Assembly (NCBI GenBank): GCA_905116865.2
Contig: CAJHNH020008536.1
Coordinates: forward strand, 223,426 to 287,425
Direction: 5' to 3'
Source of the DNA: Candidula unifasciata
Taxonomy: Eukaryota; Mollusca; Gastropoda; Stylommatophora; Geomitridae
DNA length: 64,000 nt
Made by a program: the position numbers and the translations under genes. This document shows positions 20,101 to 26,100 of this stretch, piece by piece. The stretch's first letter is position 1. Every line of letters starts with the position of its first letter. The notes under the pieces are model-generated. The model saw nothing but the letters and a program-made list of their open reading frames with translations. It had not been told where the DNA came from and did no database searches.

Positions 20101-22734
20101 TGACTTTGAAGGACACACCCCTAATTAGTCGCCTCCTAGGACATGCTGCATATATATTCTGTATATATAGAATGACAAAGTTCGCCATAAAATCACTCAG
20201 CACAAAGGAAACTATGAACCTTTTGTTAACAACAATGAAAAAGATGGAAAATTCAAAGACATGGACATCAACATGATATACTGGTCTCTCCAAAAGGATA
20301 CTACAGGACTCAGTAGAGAGAAAAGGAGAAGAGGCAGATCAAGAAAGACCTGGATACAGAATCTGGATAAATGTACGAGCCTCAAATTTACAAATACCAA
20401 GGAAGCAGCTGATCAATTCCAACAATTGGTGACCCAACAATATGTGGTGTTATGGAACTATAATGGTTAAGGCTTTATGGGAGGCCTTATTTGAGAATAA
20501 GTACAATTTGGAACAGCAGATTTATCATCACAGTCTGATGAGATGCAGTGAGGAGGGGATCTGGCCAATGCTCAATGCTGAGAGGAAAGGCAAGATGGAC
20601 ATATAATCAGATTGCTACCACTGGTATTGAAGCTCTGTGTTGGCTGCTGAAGAAAGGGACTGAGCACTTAAGAGAATGCCCTGAGTGCTGTGATGTCGAT
20701 TATTGAATCAGCTCAACTCAACTCATAAAAAGACCCTTCTCCATGCTATTAGGCTACTAGACATTTGGTGCTAAACCTATATTTTATAGATCAACTGGCA
20801 CCCGGTGGGTAATGTGCTCAACACTATACTGGTCCTCCCTCAGTTTATAGGACTCCCTCTGGAACCCATTTAAAGCTGGGTCAATCTGGAAGCCAAGGTC
20901 ATTTCTGAAAGGAAAAAGTCCATCTCCATTCAGATTTGATTAAACCTACGACCTTCAGTTCCATAGATGAGCGTTTTATAAATAAATAGTTTACTTGCAG
21001 ACTAACCAATTCTTTTTGTCCGCTCAATAGTATCTCCTTCCTCATATGTAATCCTGAGTAATTCACATTTTCCTGTAACCTTTCGAAGGACCCACTTCAG
21101 CATTGGTCTGAGCAGAATGAAGTAAAGTGTGGTCCACCATCCATAAAGCCAGTCTGAGAACACTGATGGAGATTAAAAGAAAAAATTAATTAATGAAGAC
21201 AGATAACTACAAATTAATGAAGATAAACAAACACAAATTATTTTCATCCTCACAAACTGCTTTGCCGACCAGCATGGGCTATCATGCCCTTTTAAAACTT
21301 GTGACATGTACAGGCACAGGAATAATTTTCCAGTGACGAATACAATGAATGAATGAGTTATCAAGAGAGGGAGGTCACATACGGTGATGACAGCAAAAAG
21401 AACCAACAACATACAGGACAGACCCATCTGTAATAGCATGACCCGTATGTAATACTAGGACCTGTCTGTTAAACTATGTCCAGTCTGTCACACTATGGCA
21501 ACCCCACTTAAAAAGATTCCAGCATGTGAAACATAATCTCATAAAGAGAACAAGCAGAACTTACTAAATGAGTCATCTGGGGGATTACTTCAAAGAACTG
21601 TACAGCAGAGAATGACTAGAAGATGTGGCCAACACTCAAAGGAAAGACAGGATGGACAAATAATGTATATTTTCTTGTACCTGAAGGCTTGTCTCATTCA
21701 AAGACAAGAAGAAATACAAGAGTTAAAATAGCAGTATTGAATTACTTTATATCTTGTGTAAAAAGCGGCAGCCGTGGCTTAGGCGCTGCGAGTCTGACTT
21801 ACAGCGATCGAAACCCACTGCTGGCTGCGTGGATTTTTATCATAGTATGAAGCGTTGCAGGTCGACTTAGCCTAAAATGGGTATCAGGATGTACATCCTA
21901 GGGAAGTAAAGACGGCCTGCGTAATACTGACCACATTATCCACCTAGTATAGATAGGTCTGTAAAAATATGGGTGCCCTTCCCATATGACCGTTGTGTCT
22001 GAAGGCATGAAAAGGGAATCTTTACCTACTTATATCTTGTGTGCATGTGTCATGTATGAGAAAGAAGTGACAGCAGTAACACTACAGTACGGGACTCATG
22101 TCCAAGAATGGTACAGCACAGTGGAGAGTGACCATGGTATATGGCCACCATTTGTAGAAAAGGCAACACAGACATATAATTTATTTCTGCATCTTGTAGT
22201 TAGTCGGATTCAGAGACCAAAAAAAAAAAAAAATCAATAGTTTTAGTAGTAAAAGTTCGTATCTTTTTTAAGCTTGTTCGAGGCCACGTCAAAAAAGCAG
22301 ACGACGGAAGCAACACAGAGGTTAGACCCGTCGGCGCTTCTTTGATTTATTCCCCAAAATGGCGGCATGCCACATTCTGGCCATAAAATATCCAAAAATA
22401 TCCGAACGACGGTGTTCGCGTACATCTAAAATACGGACTTTCTGCCAACGAACAAATCGCGGCAAAAACTAGGATTACTTGACAACCAATATTTCTGCAA
22501 CATTTGCACACGATATTACCGTACTAGTAGCAGACGATAAACGCGATACGTGGCGGAGCAGACGACAGGACAGGAACAACAACAACACCAAGGATAGACC
22601 CGTCCGTCACATTATGACAACCTGACTCCAGCAATTACCCTGCTGTAATACTATAATCTTACCAATTTAACTGTGTTCGTTCTGTCTCTCAACAACTAAA
22701 AGACAACCCTAGAAAGCAACAAATAGAACTTACT
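4974..22734 (-). CDS. ELMOD2-like: ELMO domain-containing protein, ELMOD1/2 type (8 spliced exons)
   Basis: Eight minus-strand exons join in frame to a 303-residue protein (vertebrate ELMOD2 is close to 293): 22734 (A of ATG), 21162-21007, 19612-19486, 17128-16999, 11981-11851, 9678-9610, 6181-6048 and 5137-4974. All introns are GT-AG and phases match. An aromatic/hydrophobic N-terminal stretch (residues about 2-25, with DWLYGWW) is followed by KVTGKCEL and RTKRIEDSLRHSR, as in ELMOD1/2. The ELMO domain runs from about residue 135 to 285 and holds the signature W156..GFQGLDPGTDFRGMG, then FAIVGINMTEMGY and YCYLLYEFTQFW. In this family the Arg of TDFRG (here R171) is the proposed arginine finger for GAP activity on ARL2/ARF GTPases; this role is family knowledge. 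Introns total about 17 kb and are full of repeats. The choice between ELMOD1 and ELMOD2 orthology is not settled by eye. Confidence 0.93.
5138..6047 (-). other. ELMOD intron 7
   Basis: Holds pieces of SINE family D in both orientations: plus-strand GCATCTGCCTAACAGATGAG at about 5418 and minus-strand AAAGTTCTGGTTGTTTATCC at about 5492. Nothing else is recognised. Confidence 0.8.
6048..6181 (-). CDS. ELMOD exon 7
   Basis: 134 bases between acceptor TTTATCTACAG and donor TATT|GTAAGT. It completes Gly, then encodes 44 residues from FSFAIVGINMTEMGY to DLVDLHQVY, and gives the first base of a Cys codon. The FAIVGIN and HQxYC blocks are typical of ELMO domains of ELMOD proteins. Confidence 0.94.
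6545..6700 (+). mobile_element. SINE family D fragment
   Basis: Carries GTTCTGGAACAAAACC, AGAAGTGGACGAAAACC and GAGTTTACAGCTGCTGAACG and ends in AAGAAGATAAGAAGAAG. These match the tail of other family D copies. A GATGTGTACAACA motif is duplicated inside it. Confidence 0.7.
6863..7524 (+). mobile_element. Solo LTR of an LTR retrotransposon
   Basis: A 662-base segment begins TGTAATGG and ends ATTGCA (TG...CA) and is flanked by a perfect 5-base direct repeat GTTGC (6858-6862 and 7525-7529). Inside are a TATA-like GGGTATAAG at about 7076 and AATAAA at 7388, in the right order for a promoter and a poly(A) site. No internal retroviral-type genes are present, so it is best read as a solo LTR left by recombination. 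The strand is inferred from the TATA/AATAAA order. Confidence 0.75.
7543..8579 (+). mobile_element. Decayed piggyBac-like DNA transposon
   Basis: Begins TTAACTCTTTAAGGCCC, which resembles piggyBac ends (TTAA target plus CTCTTT). It contains an open frame at 7690-7950 with an acidic Asp/Ser-rich stretch (SKSDSDSEFSQ) like the N terminus of piggyBac transposases, and ends near TGAGTTAA at 8572-8579. No DDD catalytic domain is visible. The identity is tentative. Confidence 0.4.
9610..9678 (-). CDS. ELMOD exon 6
   Basis: A short 69-base exon between acceptor ATTTCTTAG and donor GG|GTAAGT. It completes an Ile codon, then encodes YFALTYPAEARQVLSQSHHP and KY, and leaves two bases of a Gly codon. 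The LSxSxHPK block matches ELMOD1/2. It is easy to miss in ORF-based searches because of its length. Confidence 0.92.
9975..10430 (-). mobile_element. Non-LTR RT C-terminal remnant (group R2)
   Basis: The minus strand encodes RNLKYFGHIKRHDGLEK then GTRKERQGPTDTKMDTGYK, the end of the ORF2 product of a non-LTR element. Related copies are at 17285, 18075 (plus) and 34895. Frameshifts are present. Confidence 0.8.
10605..10780 (+). mobile_element. C-terminal fragment of an RNase H-bearing non-LTR element
   Basis: Resembles 20515-20735 on the same strand: GACAAGCATGACCTG, TCACTGGCTGCTGAAGAA and a terminal CTGTGATGTTAGTCTG. In frame, the better copy reads TGIEALCWLLKKGTEHLREC before the stop. Confidence 0.55.
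11285..11430 (+). mobile_element. RNase H N-terminal fragment of a non-LTR retrotransposon
   Basis: The frame reads EWSQTAADAGIRALIHKHTR then PGDVIIYKDGSVFRGKRSGG. The YxDGSV motif holds the first catalytic Asp of RNase H domains found after the RT of I-type and related elements. It is cut off after GKRSGG. Confidence 0.75.
11625..11830 (-). mobile_element. RNase H C-terminal fragment of a non-LTR retrotransposon
   Basis: The minus strand reads IPWIFCLATSGVQGNEHADR then LAAVPPLGGQLLYDKADGV. GVxGNExADxLA is the end motif of the RNase H domain (normally preceded by GH; here ATS). It is opposite in strand to the N-terminal fragment 200 bases away. Confidence 0.8.
11851..11981 (-). CDS. ELMOD exon 5, carries the ELMO signature and putative arginine finger
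   Basis: 131 bases between acceptor CTCATTACAG and donor AT|GTAAGC. It encodes LWNVYSDVPLPQSVGQHW then TDLGFQGLDPGTDFRGMG and MLGLEQL. This is the most conserved block of the family, W-x(3)-GFQG-x-DP-x-TDFRG. The Arg in TDFRG is the residue proposed to act in GTP hydrolysis. Leaves in phase 2. Confidence 0.95.
12120..12250 (+). mobile_element. SINE family D fragment
   Basis: Contains GTGCATCTGCCTGAAAGG, GGAACCAACAGTCTGC, CCAGAACTTTCC and GAATTTACAGCAGGTGAA, the ordered blocks of family D. Confidence 0.7.
12791..13012 (+). repeat. Left terminal subrepeat array of the Tc1/mariner-like element
   Basis: About eight units of 25-30 bases, each with a (T)TTTCAAA(T/C)CAAACNGGA-like core, inverted relative to the array at 14590-14796. 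Confidence 0.75.
13040..13505 (+). mobile_element. Non-LTR RT C-terminal fragment (group R1) inside the DNA transposon
   Basis: An intact 138-codon stretch with TLGYQCQTWTLTKEHERRL, MKCLRMAANKTRRDRVRND and KQRMKWFGHLVRMEP, typical of the region after the RT of L2/CR1-like elements. It ends in AAAGAAGAAGAAG at about 13500, consistent with a 3' end. It is younger or better preserved than the copy at 499-1060. Confidence 0.8.
13543..14450 (+). pseudogene. Degenerate Tc1/mariner-superfamily transposase
   Basis: The N-terminal part (13560-13910) has a helix-rich basic sequence. The catalytic core is split by frameshifts: FIDESEFNFHLRRHR (first Asp) near 14028, IMDNARIHKPDD (second Asp) near 14255 and SPYSYTLNPTENLFSKLK (Glu) near 14330. 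About 33 residues separate the second Asp from the Glu, close to the DD34E of Tc1-type enzymes. In-frame stops show it is dead. Confidence 0.8.
14590..14796 (-). repeat. Right terminal subrepeat array of the Tc1/mariner-like element
   Basis: About seven units of 25-28 bases with cores such as GGTTTGAAAAACATCC and GATTTGAAAAGTGTCC. They are the inverted counterpart of 12791-13012. Confidence 0.75.
14915..16302 (+). repeat. 42-bp minisatellite, about 33 copies
   Basis: The unit reads CAGTAACAAGATAGAGAAAT then GTCTGGGCAAACACTAGTAT then CA. Variants alternate GTCTGGG and GTCAGGG, and a few units have CAGCAACAAGACAGAG. Because 42 is a multiple of three and the unit has few stops, two minus-strand frames stay open for over 460 codons with a 14-residue period (SCYCDTSVCPDISL). 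It lies inside ELMOD intron 4, so I regard it as non-coding. Confidence 0.97.
16530..16720. repeat. Dispersed repeat, pair with 26505-26700
   Basis: Shares CCAGTGGCA, ACATAAAATG, AAACATATCAGTT, AAAGTAA and AGCATTGCAGCTCA-like blocks in the same order as 26505-26700. The class is unknown. Confidence 0.55.
16828..16972. mobile_element. piggyBac-type MITE flanked by TTAA
   Basis: Starts TTAACTCTTTGAGTCCAA and ends TGGGACTCAAAGAGTTAA, a perfect inverted repeat of about 15 bases at the two ends of a 145-base element. TTAA at each end is the piggyBac target signature. Confidence 0.8.
16999..17128 (-). CDS. ELMOD exon 4
   Basis: 130 bases between acceptor TTCTTGGTAG and donor CAG|GTAATT. The first base completes the Arg codon begun in exon 3, and 43 codons follow (FENSLRDCLQRIK... 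to ...HEAKLVQ). It is charged and probably helical, as in the stretch before the ELMO domain in family members. Leaves in phase 0. Confidence 0.9.
17285..17560 (-). mobile_element. Non-LTR RT remnant (group R2)
   Basis: The minus strand reads HIKRHDGLETIIAEGMVPGR then RSRGRLTRRWAQDISDYL. Starts next to a CATCATCATCATG run on the plus strand. This is the best-preserved R2 tail in the window. Confidence 0.8.
17595..17830 (+). mobile_element. SINE family F copy
   Basis: A head with GGCTGGAATGCTGGGCTGTC and CCAGGTTCAGATCC (B-box-like) is followed by GGCAAAAATAAACATTATAA, TGTGGCAGCTGCACTAGC and a poly-C stretch. Parallel copies are at 30830 and 37835. Confidence 0.75.
17818..18000 (-). mobile_element. 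RT 3' tail remnant (group R4)
   Basis: Contains GGTTGGCTACAATGGATCTC and CATGTTGTCCTCCCACTTAT, matching the tail of the group R4 copy at 40068 (GCAATGGATCTCCAGCACC). Confidence 0.6.
18075..18370 (+). mobile_element. Non-LTR RT remnant (group R2)
   Basis: The plus strand reads QIKRHGRLKKK then KEGQGLAKTKKGTGYK and GGRTGERSSFFPRQTQ in shifted frames, the R2 tail. It is opposite in strand to the other R2 copies. Confidence 0.7.
18395..18630 (-). mobile_element. SINE family B copy, diverged
   Basis: Contains degraded forms of the shared body (GATGTGGCCAACACTACAAT, GGTTGAGTCAACCTGG) and a minus-strand tRNA-like head with GAGGTTCGATCACATGACT and CATGCTAGCCACTGCATCAC. Confidence 0.6.
18620..18900 (-). 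mobile_element. SINE family F copy
   Basis: Carries GGGCAAAAATAAACATCCGA, GTGATGAAACTAGCCAGGGG and an ACCCCCACCC stretch, like the family F copies. The order of blocks is irregular, so orientation is uncertain. Confidence 0.5.
18935..19260 (+). mobile_element. SINE family D copy with tRNA-like head
   Basis: The head includes GGAGGTCCAGGGTTCAAACT (B-box). Then come CTCTCCGTGGTCACCC, AACTGCGAGCCTGGCCAATG, GCATCTACCTAAGATGCAAG and GGAACCAACAGTCTGCATAC. It is the most complete family D copy on the plus strand. Confidence 0.75.
19486..19612 (-). CDS. ELMOD exon 3
   Basis: 127 bases between acceptor TGTCTACAG and donor CG|GTAAGT. It encodes DSLRHSRNSELKTCATSV... to ...VVPEVHP in the frame set by exon 2. 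A 30-bp minisatellite begins a few bases upstream of its acceptor, so the branch-point region of intron 2 is made of repeat units. Confidence 0.9.
19622..19910 (-). repeat. 30-bp minisatellite adjoining the exon 3 acceptor
   Basis: Nine near-identical units (plus strand: ATTAGACACCATGAATTACA then AGATGAATAA). On the transcribed minus strand each unit contains TGTCTAAT, a good match to a branch-point consensus. The last such motif is about 21 bases before the acceptor AG. Confidence 0.97.
19930..20150 (-). mobile_element. SINE family D copy
   Basis: Contains AGCGTTCACAGGCTGTAAAC, AAAAGTTCTGGTTGTTCACA, GTCCTGTTCTAGAATTTGAG and CTCAGTCAGATGCACTCTGA. This is the minus-orientation order seen at 62205. 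Confidence 0.8.
20165..20480 (+). mobile_element. Non-LTR RT C-terminal fragment (group R3)
   Basis: The plus frame carries SREKRRRGRSRKTWIQNLDK then EAADQFQQLVTQQYVVLW, the end of an RTE-like ORF product. Related copies are at 45180 and 53935. Confidence 0.75.
20515..20735 (+). mobile_element. C-terminal fragment of an RNase H-bearing non-LTR element
   Basis: In a shifted frame it reads IATTGIEALCWLLKKGTEHL then RECPECCDVDY before a stop. This is a typical C terminus after an RNase H domain. A related fragment is at 10605. Confidence 0.6.
20757..20985 (-). mobile_element. SINE family B copy, diverged
   Basis: Contains ACCTATATTTTATAGATCAA, GGGTAATGTGCTCAACACTA, AAGCTGGGTCAATCTGGAAG and AAGGTCATTTCTGAAAGG, parallel to the better copy at 46533-46785. 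Confidence 0.65.
21007..21162 (-). CDS. ELMOD exon 2
   Basis: 156 bases between acceptor CTCCATCAG and donor G|GTTAGT. After TG of the split start codon it encodes 51 residues, FSDWLYGWW... to ...ERTKRI, and gives the first base of a Glu codon. The aromatic N terminus and the TGKCEL motif match the N terminus of ELMOD1/2 proteins. Enters phase 1, leaves phase 1. Confidence 0.9.
21163..22733 (-). other. ELMOD intron 1
   Basis: Contains a SINE family A insertion (21760-22029). Around 22240-22620 is a segment of unknown nature with two copies of a GACCCGTC motif (22327 and 22609) and several GC-richer stretches; this may be an unrecognised short element. Confidence 0.75.
21760..22029 (+). mobile_element. 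SINE family A copy with 13-base target duplication
   Basis: Flanked by perfect direct repeats TTATATCTTGTGT (21747-21759 and 22030-22042). The head GCAGCCGTGGCTTAGGCG ... GCGATCGAAACCC has A- and B-box-like motifs. The body has CAGGTCGACTTAGCCTAAAA and TGGGTATCAGGATG, and the tail CATATGACCG...AAAGGGAATC. It inserted into ELMOD intron 1. Confidence 0.9.
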
Positions 22735-22830
22735 TGCGGAATCTTATGGGGACCCAGGTCCGAGAAAGGGACCAGCCAGCTGTGGACTCGGCCAAGTTGC
22801 CAAGAGAACAGCCAATCAAAAGCCAGCTAG
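22734..22830 (-). other. ELMOD exon 1: 5' UTR plus first base of the start codon
   Basis: On the minus strand GATTCCGCAA is followed by GTAAGT, a consensus donor. The last exon base (22734, A) joins TG at the start of exon 2 to make ATG. The frame upstream is closed by a TAA four codons before, so translation should start at this split ATG. The 5' limit of the exon is not visible; 22830 is a guess. Confidence 0.7.
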
Positions 22831-23054
22831 TCTCCCCACTCGTAAAGCTACCCGCTTCAACAGGAATTAGTTTCGCAAAATATCGCAGTCGCTAACTCCC
22901 AAATATCTACCTTCTGCCTCTGATTTCGTCGCTTCAACATATTCCACGACAAGTTTATAATAATTACTTGTATTTTCGCCAAGCGGGATCGTGTTTATTT
23001 GAGCAGGATAGTTATTGAATAATTATATTCAGATTGACCTTACAGCATGGGAAG
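22735..23054. promoter_or_regulatory. Putative bidirectional promoter between the ELMOD gene and the plus-strand gene
   Basis: The two genes are head to head: the exon 1 donor of the minus-strand gene is at 22734 and the start codon of the plus-strand gene is at 23055. The gap is free of recognisable repeats, unlike nearly all other non-coding sequence here. A CCAAT box lies at 22812-22816 and no clear TATA box is seen. Transcription starts are not determined, and part of this interval is 5' UTR of both genes. Confidence 0.6.
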
Positions 23055-23175
23055 ATGGCGCGACTGGATGTTTACTCGAGCAGCAAAGTGTTAGAATTTG
23101 TTCAACTATTGCTTGTCGTGCACACATTTCACTTCTACACAACATATGTCGCTGCAGTAGAAAGTCATAATCAAG
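23055..23175 (+). CDS. Unknown gene, exon 1 (signal-peptide-like)
   Basis: Open from ATG at 23055 to donor AAG|GTATGC. A hydrophobic run of about 14 residues starts near residue 16. An earlier ATG at 23047 is out of frame and closes after 15 codons. Confidence 0.65.
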
Positions 23176-26100
23176 GTATGCTGCCTATTGCCTCTAGTCT
23201 TGTATGTATATGTGTCTAAAAGAATAAATTTACAAAACCGACGGTTGGTTAGTGACGAGCTTGGTGCTTCTCTTGTCGCGACGATCCCAACGACCACAGA
23301 AGTAATAATAAAATTGTACTATAAACAAATTACATCACAGCATTTTTAAGTGACACTCACTGTCTTTTACGGCTCGACAAGACACACAAAGGCTACAGTT
23401 CATACACATATAGTGAAATGATGTGACTGAAGCTTTAAATTGTATAATGAATGATCTCATATCGGAATCAGTAAAAGTAAGCAAACGGTAAAAGTAAAAG
23501 AAAAGTAAAAAAAAGAAAAAAAAATGTAATTTGATACTAACTGTACTGAAATAGTAATGTTCACATGTGTTTAGATAGAGGTAGAACAAATGGAGACTAG
23601 GTGTTTGAAAAATTAGACTATAAAAACAATGTAAGTAAAACATCAATAGAACTAAAGAAAGACTTGTTATTTATTATAATAATTTACTTAACAATAAACA
23701 AGGTGGAATTCCTACACCCTTTACTTTAGGAGGGTGATATGATGTAAATTAACTATGAGTATTTGTAGAGAGTAACTCTAAAGTAGGGCGGTTTTTTGCA
23801 GTGAATTTATGGTATTTAGAAAATTATGAGTGCTGTGTGAAGATTATCTGTAGATTTGGCCAAAATGTTTTTAAATTAAGGCTAGATGTAAATAATATTG
23901 TAAAGAGTGCTTTGTGAAAAAGATAATCTGGCTATCCTCCGAATAACGGTCCCAAATCGAGGCCTAAAATATACCCTAACAGGGTCTCAGTCACGTGTCA
24001 ATTACGGACTTCCAGGGACTATGCCACTACCGCCGAATTGCAGACTTCCTGGGACTATACCACCACCGCTCACGTGGCATGGATTAGAGCTAAACTAGAT
24101 AGTGTACATGTAGGTGTCAAGAAGAACATCTGTATAGGTTTATAGTGTACATGTAGGTGTCAAGAAGAACATCTGTATAGGTTTATAGTGTACATGTAGG
24201 TGTCAAGAAGAACAGCTATATAGGTTTATAGTGTACATGTAGGTGTCAAGAAGAACATCTGTAAAGGTTTATAGTGTACATGTAGGTGTCAAGAAGAACA
24301 TCTGTAAAGGTTTATAGTGTACATGTAGGTGTCAAGAAGAACATCTGTAAAGGTTTATACTAGTGTTAAATAGGTATCAGAAAGAGTGTCTGTAGGTTTA
24401 TAGGGTGGATATAGATGTCATGAAGAGTATCTGTATAGGTTTATAGTGTACATGTAGGTGTCAAGAAGAGTATCTGTATAGGTTTATAGTATAGAGTAAG
24501 TGTCAAGAAGAGTGTCTGTTTGGGTTTATAGTGTAGAATATGTGTCAGGAAGAGTGTCTATGTAGGTTTATAGTGTGTGAGTAGGTATCAAGAAGAGTAT
24601 CTGTAGGTTTATATACATATAGGTTTCATGAAAAGTATAGGTTTATAGAGTAAATATAAGTGTCAGGAAGAGTATCTGTAGGTTTATAGAGTAAATATAG
24701 GTGTCAGGAAAAGTATCCGTAGGTTTATAGAGTAGGTGTCAGGAAGAGTGTCTGTAGGTTTATAGAGTAGATATAGGTATCAGGAAGAGTATCTGTAGGT
24801 TTATAGATATAGGTGTCAGGAAGAGTATCTGTAGGTTTATAGAGTAGATATATGTGTCAGGAAGAGTATCTGTAGGTTTATAGAGTAGGTGTCAAGAAGA
24901 TTATCTGTATAGGTTTTTAGTGTAGAATAGGTGTCAAGAAGATTATCTGTATAGGTTTATTGTGTAGAGTAGGTGTCAAGAAGAGTATCTGTATAGGTTT
25001 ATAGTGTAGAGTAGGTGTCAAGAAGAGTATCTGTATAGGTTTATAGTGTAGAGTAGGTGTCAAGAAGAGTATCTGTATAGGTTTATAGTGTAGAGTAGGT
25101 GTCAAGAAGAGTATCTGTATAGGTTTTTAGTACAGAATAGGTGTCAAGAAGAGTATCTGTATAGGTTTATAGTGTAGAGTAGGTGTCAAGAAGAGTATCT
25201 GTGTAGGTTTTTAGTATAAAGTAGGTGTCAAGAAGAGTATCTGTTTGGGTTTATAGTGTAGAATAGGTGTTAGGAAGAGTGTCTATGTAGGTTTATAGTG
25301 TAGAGTAGGTGTCAAGAAGAGTGTCTATGTAGGTTTATAGTGTAGAGTAGGTGTCAAGAAGAGTGTCTATGTAGGTTTATGGTGTAGAGTAGGTGTCAAG
25401 AAGAGTGTCTATGTAGGTTTATGGTGTAGAGTAGGTGTCAAGAAGTGTGTCTATGTAGGTTTATAGTGTAGAGGAGAATAAACAAACAAACACTTTATTT
25501 TCAAAAGGTCACAAATTGTCCATGCAGGCCCATCTTAGCTTACATTCTGCCCTCCTAGGCACCCATCTTTCACACAGCAGTTGTTTATTATCAATAAAGC
25601 ATGTTATGTTCATATAATAATATTGCATATTATGAATATCAAGAAAACACACAAGAGCCTGATTAGTAAAAATGCATGCATACACTTGCACACTCATACA
25701 CACAACAAAGACGCACGCACAGATACACCTACACACGTGCACAACACAGAGACACATACACGGGCATAAACGCAGATATGTGCGTGTGAGTAGGTATCAA
25801 GAAGAGTATCTGTAGGTTTATATACATATAGGTTTCAGGAAGAGTATAGGTTTATAGAGTAAATATAAGTGTCAGGAAGAGTATCTGTAGGTTTATGAAG
25901 TAGATATAGGTGTCAGGAAAAGTATCCGTAGGTTTATAGAGTAGGTGTCAGGAAGAGTGTCTGTAGGTTTATAGAGTAGATATAGGTATCAGGAAGAGTG
26001 TCTGTAGGTTTATAGAGTAGATATAGGTGTCAGGAAGAGTGTCTGTAGGTTTATAGAGTAGATATAGGTGTCAGGAAGAGTATCTGTAGGTTTATAGAGT

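Larger units (their letters stand above)
19613..21006 (-). other. ELMOD intron 2
   Basis: Contains the 30-bp minisatellite (19622-19910), SINE family D (19930-20150), RT tail fragments (20165-20480 and 20515-20735, plus strand) and a SINE family B copy (20757-20985, minus). Confidence 0.85.
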
